A stretch of DNA of 61,160 bases from Clostridia bacterium (GTDB taxonomy: Bacteria; Bacillota; Clostridia; Christensenellales; Borkfalkiaceae): assembly GCA_017558825.1 (NCBI GenBank), contig JAFYTO010000002.1, positions 1 to 61,160 of the forward strand. Reading direction: 5' to 3'. Below, piece by piece: positions 7,725-15,857 of the stretch. A program made the translations under genes and the position numbers. Under the pieces are notes generated by a model, which saw only the letters and a program-made list of their open reading frames with translations, had not been told where the DNA came from and searched no databases. The number at the start of each line of letters is the position of its first letter. Position 1 is the stretch's first letter.

Positions 7725-9194
7725 ATGAAAAACAGTAAAGAACTTCAATGGACAACCTCTGATTATTTTAGAACCATTGCCTTGTTTGTGGGACAAGCTT
7801 TAACGTTAGCCATTATCTTTTTAGGCGCGCTTGCCTTTAAACTGAACGGAACGGCGAACGTGCCGGCATTTTTTAGTGATAAAGCTAACATTATAGAAAG
7901 TGCGTATATAGTATTGGCGGTAGTTTTACTTTCAGTGCTTGTTTACGCATACTTTTATTCAGAAAAAAGAAGCTTTTTAAAAAGAACTTCAAACATATTA
8001 ATGATGTTTTCAATACTTAACGTATCTATCATTTCATGCTTCTTGCTTGGTCAAATAAATATGTATTTAAGGCCTTTTGCTTTATGTGCATTATTGTCGC
8101 TAATATTAATTGACAAGCGCACGGCAGTATTTTTAAACTGCGTATTTTGTATAGTAATCCTTCTTTGCGATATGTTCGTATTGACTCATACTGAGTATAA
8201 TAGAGAAATTTACATTACGCTTATAATTAATTTTATTTCAGGTATTTTAGCAGTGTTTATTGTAGATGGTAAAGGCTCTAGAGCAAAGGTTATTGCTAGC
8301 GCATTTTTAATTTCTTTACCAGTTATAGTTAGTGCAATTTGTCTTGAATTTACAACAGACGTTAATAAACTTGCAATTACTGCGCTTTGGGCACTCGGTA
8401 GCGGAATTTTGGCTGACGGATTAATGATGTTGCTTTTACCGTTCTTTGAATTGATTTTTGGCGTATTAACGAATTTTAGGCTTTCTGAACTTACTGACCA
8501 TAAGTCAAAACTCGTTAAATGCTTAATTGAACTTGCTCCAGGCACGTTTAACCACACTATAATAGTTGCCATGCTTGCGGAAGCTTGTTCTAACGCTATA
8601 AACGAAAATCCGTTACTTGCAAGAGCGTGCGCATATTACCACGATATTGGCAAAATTAAAAAGCCTGAATATTTTACGGAAAATCAAAGTGGACGCAATC
8701 CTCACGATGAACTTTTACCTGAACTTTCAACAGATATTATTCGCGCTCACGCAAAAGACGGTTATGATTTAATTAAAAAATGGCGTTTACCTGAAGTTTT
8801 AGCTGATAGCGCAAGCCAACACCACGGAACAATGCCTATAAGATATTTCTATATGAAAGCTTCAAAGTTTACTGATGGAGATTTAAATATAGATCAATTT
8901 TGTTATTACGGTCCAAAACCTCAAACTAAAATTAACGCAATAATTATGATTTGCGATGCGTGTGAGGCAAAAGTAAGAACTGTTGGCAACCGCACTCACG
9001 AGAATGTTGACAAGGCGGTTAAAGAAATTATTGAAGAAAGAATGGATATGGACCAATTCACTGATTGCGATATTACGTTTAAAGAACTTGACGTTATTCG
9101 CAACACTATAACTAACACTTTAGCTGGAGTATATCACGAAAGAGTAAAATATCCCAAACTAAAAACTGGCAACAAAAATGGAAAAAACGCTTAA
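7725..9194 (+). CDS. pgpH: 7TM-HD membrane phosphodiesterase (PgpH-like), short form
   Basis: The family degrades cyclic di-AMP with an HD-domain active site on the cytoplasmic side of the membrane. Residues 12-250 form about seven membrane helices. An HD domain follows, with HTIIVAML, the metal-binding YYHDIGK, HAKDG, QHHGTM and ICDACEAK. The usual PgpH protein is about 700 residues, with a large extracytoplasmic 7TMR-HDED domain between helix 1 and the rest. Here the protein is 489 residues and that domain is absent, so any external sensing function is lost or moved. AAGGA lies 9 bases before the ATG. The 3' end overlaps ybeY by 17 bases, so the two are translationally linked. Confidence 0.88.
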   Translation: MKNSKELQWTTSDYFRTIALFVGQALTLAIIFLGALAFKLNGTANVPAFFSDKANIIESAYIVLAVVLLSVLVYAYFYSEKRSFLKRTSNILMMFSILNVSIISCFLLGQINMYLRPFALCALLSLILIDKRTAVFLNCVFCIVILLCDMFVLTHTEYNREIYITLIINFISGILAVFIVDGKGSRAKVIASAFLISLPVIVSAICLEFTTDVNKLAITALWALGSGILADGLMMLLLPFFELIFGVLTNFRLSELTDHKSKLVKCLIELAPGTFNHTIIVAMLAEACSNAINENPLLARACAYYHDIGKIKKPEYFTENQSGRNPHDELLPELSTDIIRAHAKDGYDLIKKWRLPEVLADSASQHHGTMPIRYFYMKASKFTDGDLNIDQFCYYGPKPQTKINAIIMICDACEAKVRTVGNRTHENVDKAVKEIIEERMDMDQFTDCDITFKELDVIRNTITNTLAGVYHERVKYPKLKTGNKNGKNA

Positions 9195-9648
9195 AATTAT
9201 AGGAAAAAGTAAATATATAAATTTAACTGAACTTGCAAATGCAACCGCTGAAGTTTTAAAACAAAAGGAGTTGCTTTACGCTGAATTAAGTTTTGTTTCT
9301 AAGGAAAAAATTAGGCAATTAAACACTCAGTTTAGAAACGTTTTAAGCGTAACTGACGTGCTTTCCTTTCCCACTTTAGATGGTATTAGGGGAAAGGTTT
9401 TAAAGCATAAAGATTTTCCTTTAGACGTTGACGAGAACGGTTTGTTTTTAGGCTCTATAGTAGTATGTATGGCTAGAGCTAAAGAGCAAGCAAAAGAATA
9501 TGGTCATTCAATAGAAAGGGAATTAACTTACCTTACGTTGCACGGCTTATTACACCTTTTTGGTTACGACCATATGGTAGAAGAAGATAAAGCCAGAATG
9601 CGCAAATTAGAAGATAAAATTTTAAAGAAGATAGAGGTTTTTAGATGA
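9178..9648 (+). CDS. ybeY: Endoribonuclease YbeY (16S rRNA maturation)
   Basis: A 156-residue zinc endoribonuclease that takes part in 16S rRNA 3'-end maturation and ribosome quality control. The signature H-x3-H-x5-H is seen as HGLLHLFGYDH near residues 121-131, giving three zinc-binding histidines. The VTDVLSFP motif at about residue 60 is also standard. It overlaps pgpH upstream and era downstream by 4 bases, the classic Firmicutes order without dgkA and cdd between them. Confidence 0.95.
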   Translation: MEKTLKIIGKSKYINLTELANATAEVLKQKELLYAELSFVSKEKIRQLNTQFRNVLSVTDVLSFPTLDGIRGKVLKHKDFPLDVDENGLFLGSIVVCMARAKEQAKEYGHSIERELTYLTLHGLLHLFGYDHMVEEDKARMRKLEDKILKKIEVFR

Positions 9649-10538
9649 AAAGCGGAATAGTTGCCGTTGTGGGCAGGGCAAATGCGGGAAAATCAACGCT
9701 TATAAACGTGCTTGTTGGTGAAAAAGTTGCAATAGTTTCGCCAAAGCCACAAACAACAAGAGAAAAAATACTTGGCGTTTTAACAGAAAAAGATTATCAA
9801 ATAGTTTTTGTAGATACGCCTGGTTTTTATAAGTCTAATACTGCACTTGGTAGAAAAATGCAAAGAGATGCCAAAAAAAGCGTTGAGGACGTTGACCTTG
9901 CGTTATTTGTTTTAGACTGTCATGACGGCGTTAAAGAAGAAGATATTAACTTATTAAAAAACGTTGTAAAAAGCGGAGTAAAAACCATTGCTCTTCTTTC
10001 TAAAATTGATATTATGCCAAAAGATAATATTCCAGAGGCGCTTGTAAAGGTTAGTGAAGTTAGCGAAGTTAGCGATATTATGCCAATATCTTCACGCAAA
10101 GGCAGAAATATTAAAGAGTTAAAAGAGCTTATTGTAAGTTATCTTCCAATGCAAGATAAAATTTTTAAGGAAGATATAGTTTCTAATAAATCTGAAAAAT
10201 TTATGATAAGCGAAATAATGCGTGAAAAAATTCTTTTAGAATTTGACAAAGAAATTCCGCACGGCATAGCAATAATTGTAAATGAATTTGAAAAACAAAA
10301 AAATGGCGTTTACAATATAAATTTAGATATTATTTGTGAAAAGCAAAACCATAAGGCAATACTTATTGGAAAACAAGGCGCAGCTATTAAAAAAATTAGC
10401 AGTTATGCGCGTGAGAGTATGGAAAAGTTTTTAGATGCAAAAGTATTTTTAACTACTTACGTTAAAGTAAAAGAAAATTGGCGTGATAAACAAAACTTGC
10501 TTGAAGAATTTGGTTATGGAGATAATACTAGTTTATGA
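9645..10538 (+). CDS. era: GTPase Era
   Basis: A 297-residue ribosome-assembly GTPase that binds the 3' end of 16S rRNA. G1 is GRANAGKS (residues 9-16), G2 falls in KPQTTRE, G3 is DTPGF and G4 is SKID. A C-terminal KH RNA-binding domain carries GKQGAAIKKI. The ATG overlaps the ybeY stop. A small internal repeat at about 10048-10075 encodes VSEVSEVSD, probably a harmless slippage product. The last bases overlap trmB as ATGA. Confidence 0.96.
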   Translation: MKSGIVAVVGRANAGKSTLINVLVGEKVAIVSPKPQTTREKILGVLTEKDYQIVFVDTPGFYKSNTALGRKMQRDAKKSVEDVDLALFVLDCHDGVKEEDINLLKNVVKSGVKTIALLSKIDIMPKDNIPEALVKVSEVSEVSDIMPISSRKGRNIKELKELIVSYLPMQDKIFKEDIVSNKSEKFMISEIMREKILLEFDKEIPHGIAIIVNEFEKQKNGVYNINLDIICEKQNHKAILIGKQGAAIKKISSYARESMEKFLDAKVFLTTYVKVKENWRDKQNLLEEFGYGDNTSL

Positions 10539-11212
10539 GAATGCGTAAAAAAAGCAACCTTGAGCCAAGGCTTGAAAATTGCAAGGGAGTTATTGCGGTG
10601 TGTAAATCTACAAGTATTTATAGAAAGCCAGAAAGTGAGCGCTACGAAATTGTTGATTTGCAAAACTTGTTTGAAAACGACAATCCCGTTTACCTTGAAA
10701 TTGGCTGTGGTAAGGGTAGGTTTATTATTGAAAACGCAATAAAAAACCCACAATTTAACTATATTGGCGTTGAAATTATAAGCAACGTTTTAATATCTGC
10801 GGCGGAAGAAGTTAAAAGGCTCAATTTAAAAAACGTTAGATTTTTTAATATGGGTGCGGAACTTTTGCAATACACTTTACCTAAAAACAGTATTGCGGGC
10901 TTATACTTAAACTTTTCTTGCCCATACCCTAAAAAGCAATACGAAAACCATAGGCTAACCTATAAATACTTTTTAGAAATTTACAAGCACATTTTAGTTA
11001 GTGATGCGCTTATTACGTTAAAAACTGACAATGATGGTTTTTTTGATTATTCTTTAAATTCACTTAGAGAAAACGGTTTTGAAATATTAGAATACACGCG
11101 TGACCTTTATAAGAACTTGCCAAGTGATAATATTCAAACGGAATACGAGCAAAAATTCGTTTTAGAAAACAAAAATATAAACAGACTAAAAGCAAAAATA
11201 AAAGGAGAATAA
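10535..11212 (+). CDS. trmB: tRNA (guanine-46-N7) methyltransferase
   Basis: A 225-residue SAM-dependent methyltransferase that forms m7G46 in the tRNA variable loop. Motif I is LEIGCGKGRF at about residues 54-63, followed by GVEI. The family's LYLNFSCPYPKKQ (usually FPDPWPKK) and LKTDN motifs follow. The start overlaps the era stop codon (ATGA), which suggests coupled translation. The usual P-D-P-W motif has drifted to S-C-P-Y, but the downstream lysines are kept. Confidence 0.9.
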   Translation: MRMRKKSNLEPRLENCKGVIAVCKSTSIYRKPESERYEIVDLQNLFENDNPVYLEIGCGKGRFIIENAIKNPQFNYIGVEIISNVLISAAEEVKRLNLKNVRFFNMGAELLQYTLPKNSIAGLYLNFSCPYPKKQYENHRLTYKYFLEIYKHILVSDALITLKTDNDGFFDYSLNSLRENGFEILEYTRDLYKNLPSDNIQTEYEQKFVLENKNINRLKAKIKGE

Positions 11213-11214
11213 CT

Positions 11215-12075
11215 ATGAAAATTTTTAAAGTTGACCTCTATAAAGAATTTAATATTGAACGCCCTGAAGGAGCAAGAGGCTACTTAAACTGCTACATAAA
11301 AGAACTTCCTGAAAGTATTGGCGCAAATAGAAAACTTCCTTCAATTTTAGTTATTGCGGGCGGTGCATACACTAACGTTAGCACGCGTGAAACTGAACCC
11401 GTTGCACTTCAATTTTTAGCAAACAACTATAACGCTTTTGTTATTGAATATTCTTGCGCTCCAAATAAATATCCGCTTGCTTTTAAGGAAACTAGTATGG
11501 CTATGTGCTATATTAGAAAAAATGCTGACGTATTACACGTTAACGAAAACTGCGTTTGCACGGTAGGTTTTTCTGCTGGCGGGCATTTAAACGGCTGTTT
11601 AAGCAATTTATTTGAAAGCCCTATTTTAGACTTTTTAGGCGAAGATAAACCGCTTGTTAGACCAAACGCAACGCTTTATTTATATCCAGTTGTAACTTGT
11701 TATGAAGAAAAAGGCGCACACACTTCTTCTTTTGAAATGCTTTGCGGTAACGACGAAAAGTTAAAAGAAAGCCTTTCTATTGAAAATTGCGTTACAAAAA
11801 ATTCCCCACCTGCATTTATTTGCTCCACGCGTGAAGATACTTGCGTGCCTATTAAAAACACTCTTTTACTTGCAAACGCTTATGAAGAAAAGGGCATACC
11901 TTTTGCACTTCATATTTTTGCTAAAGGTCCACACGGTGGCTCGGTTGCTACAAAGTCAGTTTATAACGAGCAAGACTATCCTATAATGCAAAAAAGATTT
12001 TCAACGGACTTTACTTTATGGCCAAGTTTAGCACTTAACTGGCTTAAAGATTTAGGTTTTGATAGCGAAAACTAA
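11215..12075 (+). CDS. Alpha/beta hydrolase, carbohydrate esterase-like
   Basis: A 286-residue cytoplasmic serine hydrolase related to BD-FAE/acetylxylan-esterase-type enzymes. The nucleophile elbow is GFSAGG near residue 120. VIAGGAYTNV near residue 45 supplies the oxyanion-hole region (usually HGGG), and CVPIKNT plus HGG in the last quarter carry the acid and histidine. AGGAG is directly upstream (aaaaggagaataact before the ATG). It lies 2 bases after trmB and just before the folate gene, so it is co-transcribed. The substrate is unknown; acetylated sugar is a reasonable guess. Confidence 0.8.
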   Translation: MKIFKVDLYKEFNIERPEGARGYLNCYIKELPESIGANRKLPSILVIAGGAYTNVSTRETEPVALQFLANNYNAFVIEYSCAPNKYPLAFKETSMAMCYIRKNADVLHVNENCVCTVGFSAGGHLNGCLSNLFESPILDFLGEDKPLVRPNATLYLYPVVTCYEEKGAHTSSFEMLCGNDEKLKESLSIENCVTKNSPPAFICSTREDTCVPIKNTLLLANAYEEKGIPFALHIFAKGPHGGSVATKSVYNEQDYPIMQKRFSTDFTLWPSLALNWLKDLGFDSEN

Positions 12076-12076
12076 A

Positions 12077-12613
12077 ATGAAAACTCAAGCCGAAATACGC
12101 TCAAAAATGTTAAAAGAGCGTGCAAAATTAAGCGAAAGTGAAGTTTATTTAAAAAGCCAAATTATACAAAACAAGGTGCTTGCGCTTTTACAAATAAAAG
12201 ACAAAACAACCTTTTTTGTGTACAACGCTTTTAGAAATGAAGTTGACACTTTAAAAATAATAAACGAACTTAAAAGCCAAAATAAAACCGTTTGTTTTCC
12301 ACTTATAAAAGGCGAAACAATGCTTGCAGCGTTGCCAACATCCAATGAGTTTGTGCTTGATAAATACGGCATTAAAACGCCGAAAGAGTATGAACTTGTA
12401 AATAGCGTAGAAGTTGCCATAATTCCGCTTATAGCGTGCGATAACCTTAAAAATAGAATAGGTTTTGGCAAAGGCTATTACGATAAGTTTTTAAATGATA
12501 AAAACATTTTAAAAATAGGCATTTGCTACGACTTTCAAGTAGTAGAAAATTTTATAGTAAACGAGTGGGATATTCCGCTTGATATTATAATAACCGAAAA
12601 TCAAACAATATAA
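12077..12613 (+). CDS. 5-formyltetrahydrofolate cyclo-ligase
   Basis: Converts 5-formyl-THF to 5,10-methenyl-THF with ATP. The C-terminal signature GFGKGYYDKFL is clear near residue 133, and the N-terminal basic helix EIRSKMLKERAKL is typical. I place the start at the ATG at 12077, one base after the esterase stop. An in-frame TTG at 12059 would add six residues but lacks any advantage, and family members begin at about this point. It is 178 residues long, close to the family length. Confidence 0.9.
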   Translation: MKTQAEIRSKMLKERAKLSESEVYLKSQIIQNKVLALLQIKDKTTFFVYNAFRNEVDTLKIINELKSQNKTVCFPLIKGETMLAALPTSNEFVLDKYGIKTPKEYELVNSVEVAIIPLIACDNLKNRIGFGKGYYDKFLNDKNILKIGICYDFQVVENFIVNEWDIPLDIIITENQTI

Positions 12614-12648
12614 AAAAGCGTTGCTTAACTAGCAACGCTTTTAATTTT
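12614..12648. terminator. Bidirectional terminator
   Basis: An 11-bp perfect stem (AAAAGCGTTGC with GCAACGCTTTT), 7-base loop, T-rich on both exits. It closes the yqfC-to-folate run and the convergent MFS gene. Confidence 0.9.
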
Positions 12649-12654
12649 TTTTAT

Positions 12655-13917
12655 TTAAGCTTTCTTTTGTTTTTTAATGAAAGCAAAATAAGTGTAAACA
12701 AGTAATAACGCCATTATAACAATAGCAATAAGTGCCATTACTGGAATAGGGTAAAGCGTAAAGTTATTTCCTATTACAATACCGTTATCGCCAATAAATT
12801 TATAAAGCGGAGCAACTGCAAGAGTTGCTAAAAAGCCTGCAAATCCTGCCGTTGTGCGAGAAAGTGCATATGCGCTACTACGCTCGTGTTCTTCAACGCT
12901 ATCATAAATTAAGTTAATTTGGCTACTTGAAGTACCTGCCGCGGCAATTTGAGAAAATACAGAGTATATTGCAAACATTACTATGCCGTTTGACGGAACT
13001 GTAAAGAATAGCGTAATGTATGAAAGTAAAAGGAAAATAGCGCAAATAAAGAACATTTTTGCAAAAGAGTATTTATCTGCAATTTTGCCAAGCGGACGCA
13101 TAATTGGCAATCTTATTAAAGTTCCGCCTACTGAAAATATAGTCATTAAAAGTGGGCTAAAACCAAGAGTAATGTTTTGATATGCCGCAAGGTAAGAAAG
13201 CGTTATATAGTTTGCTACGTTGAAAATAATGAGTAGTGGAATTGTTTTCATAAGTTGTTTATTCTTAAATAAAGTAATAAACGAAACTTTTTGATGGACC
13301 TCATCGCTTTCTCTTTTTTTATCAACGAATAAAAGTGAAGTGATGTGGCCAGCGGAAACAAGTAAAATAATACCGCCAATAATAGTAAACGCAAGTTCAA
13401 GCTCGTTGCTAACTTCTAACGCGTCAATAATAGCGCCAAGTGCAAATGAAAACGCCATACCGCCAACAAGCGAAACAATTTCTTTATTAGCAGTAAATTT
13501 GCCTCTTATACTGTCGTCAACGTGAGACATGCACCAAGAAATTTTTGAAGCCTCAACGTAGTTGCGAATAATATGAGCGGGTAAAAGTGATAAAATAAAC
13601 GCCATAACCTTAATTTCAAAAGGGAAGTTAAGTAATGGAGTAAAAAATACTAGAGAAAATAATATATTACCAATAGAAAGTAAAACCACAATATTTCGCT
13701 TAATAGACTTGTTTATTGGAAACAATATTGCAAAAAGTTGAAAGCCGTATCCAAGCGAAACTATAGAAGATATTATACCCTGAATTGACGAGTCTATACC
13801 AATATACGTCATAACGTGGGTAAGGTAAGTGCTACTTACTGCAATCGTTATAAAATATTCAAGCATAGCCTCAATAATGTATGCGTCATTACTGCGTTTA
13901 GTAGATATTGTAGCCAT
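12655..13917 (-). CDS. Major facilitator superfamily transporter
   Basis: A 420-residue integral membrane protein with about 12 hydrophobic helices and a cytoplasmic loop in the middle (residues about 200-215, KKRESDEVHQ). The helix 2-3 and helix 8-9 positions hold MFS-like basic motifs such as RPLGKIADKYSFAK. Its substrate cannot be inferred. AGAGGTG lies 6 bases before the ATG on the minus strand. It is divergent from the YfcC-type transporter, and the shared region contains an inverted repeat overlapping its likely -35 box (see the repeat at 13972-14016). Confidence 0.88.
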   Translation of the reverse strand: MATISTKRSNDAYIIEAMLEYFITIAVSSTYLTHVMTYIGIDSSIQGIISSIVSLGYGFQLFAILFPINKSIKRNIVVLLSIGNILFSLVFFTPLLNFPFEIKVMAFILSLLPAHIIRNYVEASKISWCMSHVDDSIRGKFTANKEIVSLVGGMAFSFALGAIIDALEVSNELELAFTIIGGIILLVSAGHITSLLFVDKKRESDEVHQKVSFITLFKNKQLMKTIPLLIIFNVANYITLSYLAAYQNITLGFSPLLMTIFSVGGTLIRLPIMRPLGKIADKYSFAKMFFICAIFLLLSYITLFFTVPSNGIVMFAIYSVFSQIAAAGTSSSQINLIYDSVEEHERSSAYALSRTTAGFAGFLATLAVAPLYKFIGDNGIVIGNNFTLYPIPVMALIAIVIMALLLVYTYFAFIKKQKKA

Positions 13918-13946
13918 ATTACACCTCTTACTAAATAGTCAATGTT

Positions 13947-13976
13947 ATTATAGCAAATAAAAATTAAAAGCGTTAA
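13947..13976 (-). promoter_or_regulatory. Weak promoter for the MFS gene
   Basis: Minus strand: TTAACG (13971-13976), 18-base spacer, TATAAT (13947-13952). The -35 lies inside the left arm of the inverted repeat, so a bound regulator would block it. Confidence 0.5.
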
Positions 13977-14016
13977 CGTTTTTTAATAAAAAACCAAATT
14001 TTCACAAAACGTTAAC
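13972..14016. repeat. Inverted repeat in the divergent transporter promoter region
   Basis: GTTAACGTTTT at 13972-13982 and its exact reverse complement AAAACGTTAAC at 14006-14016 are separated by 23 bases. Each arm holds the palindrome GTTAAC. No T-run follows, so it is not a terminator. The place and symmetry suggest an operator for the two divergent transporter genes; this is inference. Confidence 0.6.
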
Positions 14017-14061
14017 ATATTCTATTATAACTTGAGCAACTGTACTTTTTATAATGTTTTG

Positions 14062-14090
14062 TTGCAAAGCCGTTTTTTTTGTGTTATAAT
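14062..14090 (+). promoter_or_regulatory. Promoter for the YfcC-type transporter gene
   Basis: TTGCAA (14062-14067), 17-base spacer, TATAAT (14085-14090). Confidence 0.75.
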
Positions 14091-14146
14091 TTAAAAATAG
14101 TAATTTGTGTTTAGCAAGTTGCACCCTTGTTAAAGAGGAGGTATTT

Positions 14147-15628
14147 ATGGCACAATCAAAACAAATGGACGCAAAAATTAAATTTGGGCTTAAAAGTTTT
14201 ATTACAGTTGTTATTATATTGGTTGCCGTTTTAATTTTTGTTGGCGCTCTTACTTATTTAATACCGGCTGGTCGCTATACTATTTATACTACAGATGCTA
14301 GCAAAATAGGTCAGGCTTTTTATGAGTTTACTACGGTAAAGTCTTTAAATAAGCAAATAGTAGAAGGCTCTTATCGCGTACTTACGGATTTAGAAAATAC
14401 TTCACGCTTACCATTTTATCGCTGGTTAATAGCTCCGTTTGAAGCTCTTCTTTTTGGTAGTAGCAGTAGCAATATGATAATGATTATTGCGCTCTTACTT
14501 GTTTTAGGTGGCACTTTTAAAGTTTTAGAAGAGAGTGGTGGACTAGTTTCACTTGTAAGAATAATAATGGTTAAACTTCAATCAAAGCGCTTTATAGCAA
14601 TTTGGGTTATAACTTTTGTTATTATGATACTTTCCGCTGTATTTGGGCTACAAGAACAATTGCTCATTTTATATCCTGTTTTTGCAATGTTATGCACTGC
14701 GCTTAACTGGTCGCGTTTTACGGCTATATCGTTTGTATTAATTGCATCTGGCGTAGGTTTTACAACTGCTATAACTAATCCGCTTACAATAGGAACGGCT
14801 TCTATTGCCGCTGGTGTTGACATTACTGATGGCATGTGGTATAGATGCATAATTTTTGCAGTAATGTACGTTGTAACTTCGCTTTTCTTAACTTTCTTGG
14901 CAAGGCGTGATGAAAAACTTGCAACAGACAAGTTTGACGTTCAAGGCTTTATAACCATTACGGAAGAAGAGAAAAAACAAGATGCTAGCAAGGCAAAAAT
15001 GATAATTACGCTTTTCTCAATAGCGCTTTTATCTGTTATTATTACAACTTCAATAGCATCACTTCGCTCACTTGCAATGGTGTTTATGGCAGTTGCATTT
15101 ATTGTTGGCACGGTTGTTATTGGTAGAATTTTATTAGGCTCATATAAGCGCCTTGGCACTTGTTTTATTAAAGGCGTTAAAGACGTGTTGCCGTCAATAG
15201 TAATAATAATGATAGCATTTGGTATTACTTATATTGCAGAAAAAGGCAATATTTTACATACAATTTTCTATTATTTTTATAATTCAGTAACTAATATTTC
15301 ACCATACGTTGCGGTAATTATTTTGTATGCGTTTGTTCTTATTATAGAATTCTTTATTCCAAGCGCATCTGCAAAGGCTGTTTTAATTATACCAATGCTT
15401 ACACTTGCTCCAATTGAAGGTATTAGCAAAACGGTTATTATTTTAACTTACTTGTTTGCAGACGGTTACACTAACGTTTTATATCCTACTTGCGGAACGC
15501 TCTTAGTTGGTTTAGGCTTAGCAGACGTAAGCTTTGCAGAGTGGTTTAAAAAGACTATTTTATTCCAACTTTTCCTTATGGCATTATCAATAGCGTTCTT
15601 AATGCTTGCGGTATTTATAGGTCTTTAA
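14147..15628 (+). CDS. YfcC-family membrane permease
   Basis: A 493-residue protein with about 12 membrane helices, of the YfcC/DcuC-like anaerobic carrier family. Family-like stretches include YLIPAGRY near the first helix, the glutamine-rich turn FGLQEQ, GFTTAITNPLTIG and FFIPSASAKA in a later re-entrant loop. Relatives are annotated as dicarboxylate or basic-amino-acid carriers, so the substrate stays open. The ATG at 14147 has a perfect AGAGGAGG 5-6 bases upstream. An in-frame TTG 42 bases earlier is rejected. Confidence 0.87.
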   Translation: MAQSKQMDAKIKFGLKSFITVVIILVAVLIFVGALTYLIPAGRYTIYTTDASKIGQAFYEFTTVKSLNKQIVEGSYRVLTDLENTSRLPFYRWLIAPFEALLFGSSSSNMIMIIALLLVLGGTFKVLEESGGLVSLVRIIMVKLQSKRFIAIWVITFVIMILSAVFGLQEQLLILYPVFAMLCTALNWSRFTAISFVLIASGVGFTTAITNPLTIGTASIAAGVDITDGMWYRCIIFAVMYVVTSLFLTFLARRDEKLATDKFDVQGFITITEEEKKQDASKAKMIITLFSIALLSVIITTSIASLRSLAMVFMAVAFIVGTVVIGRILLGSYKRLGTCFIKGVKDVLPSIVIIMIAFGITYIAEKGNILHTIFYYFYNSVTNISPYVAVIILYAFVLIIEFFIPSASAKAVLIIPMLTLAPIEGISKTVIILTYLFADGYTNVLYPTCGTLLVGLGLADVSFAEWFKKTILFQLFLMALSIAFLMLAVFIGL

Positions 15629-15641
15629 TATTAAAACATTA

Positions 15642-15671
15642 AAAAGCACTTCGTAATGAAGTGCTTTTTTT
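15642..15671 (+). terminator. Intrinsic terminator after the YfcC-type gene
   Basis: An 11-bp stem (AAAAGCACTTC with GAAGTGCTTTT), loop GTAAT, T-tract. The T-tract abuts the 3' CCA of the minus-strand tRNA gene. Confidence 0.92.
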
Positions 15672-15753
15672 GGTGCGGGTAGCAGGATTCGAACCTGTAA
15701 GGTTTCCCACATGAATCTGAATCATGCGCGTTTGCCAGTTTCGCCATACCCAC
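15671..15753 (-). tRNA. tRNA-Leu (anticodon CAG)
   Basis: On the minus strand: a 7-bp acceptor stem (GTGGGTA with TACCCGC, one G-T pair), a D-arm with a 3-bp stem, anticodon stem CATGA/TCATG around the loop TTCAGAT (anticodon CAG), a variable arm of about 11 bases typical of a class II tRNA, and a T-arm with the TTCGAAT loop. CCA is encoded (15671-15673 as TGG on the plus strand). The outermost T-stem pair reads A-C, a mismatch. Only the leucine reading fits both the anticodon and the long variable arm. Confidence 0.95.
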
Positions 15754-15763
15754 TTACGTTAAT

Positions 15764-15792
15764 ATATTATCATAATTTTGGTAAAAAAACAA
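15764..15792 (-). promoter_or_regulatory. Promoter for tRNA-Leu
   Basis: Minus strand: TTGTTT (15787-15792), 17-base spacer, TAATAT (15764-15769), about 10 bases before the mature tRNA 5' end. Confidence 0.6.
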
Positions 15793-15857
15793 CTTATAAA
15801 AGTAAAATTATCATATTTTTGCCCCTTTATAACTATATAATATAAGGGTAAACTATT

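Noticed and set aside
10048..10078. Short tandem repeat (GTTAGTGAA / GTTAGCGAA) inside era
   Set aside because: It encodes VSEVSEVSD in frame within a surface loop; too short to be a regulatory or mobile repeat.
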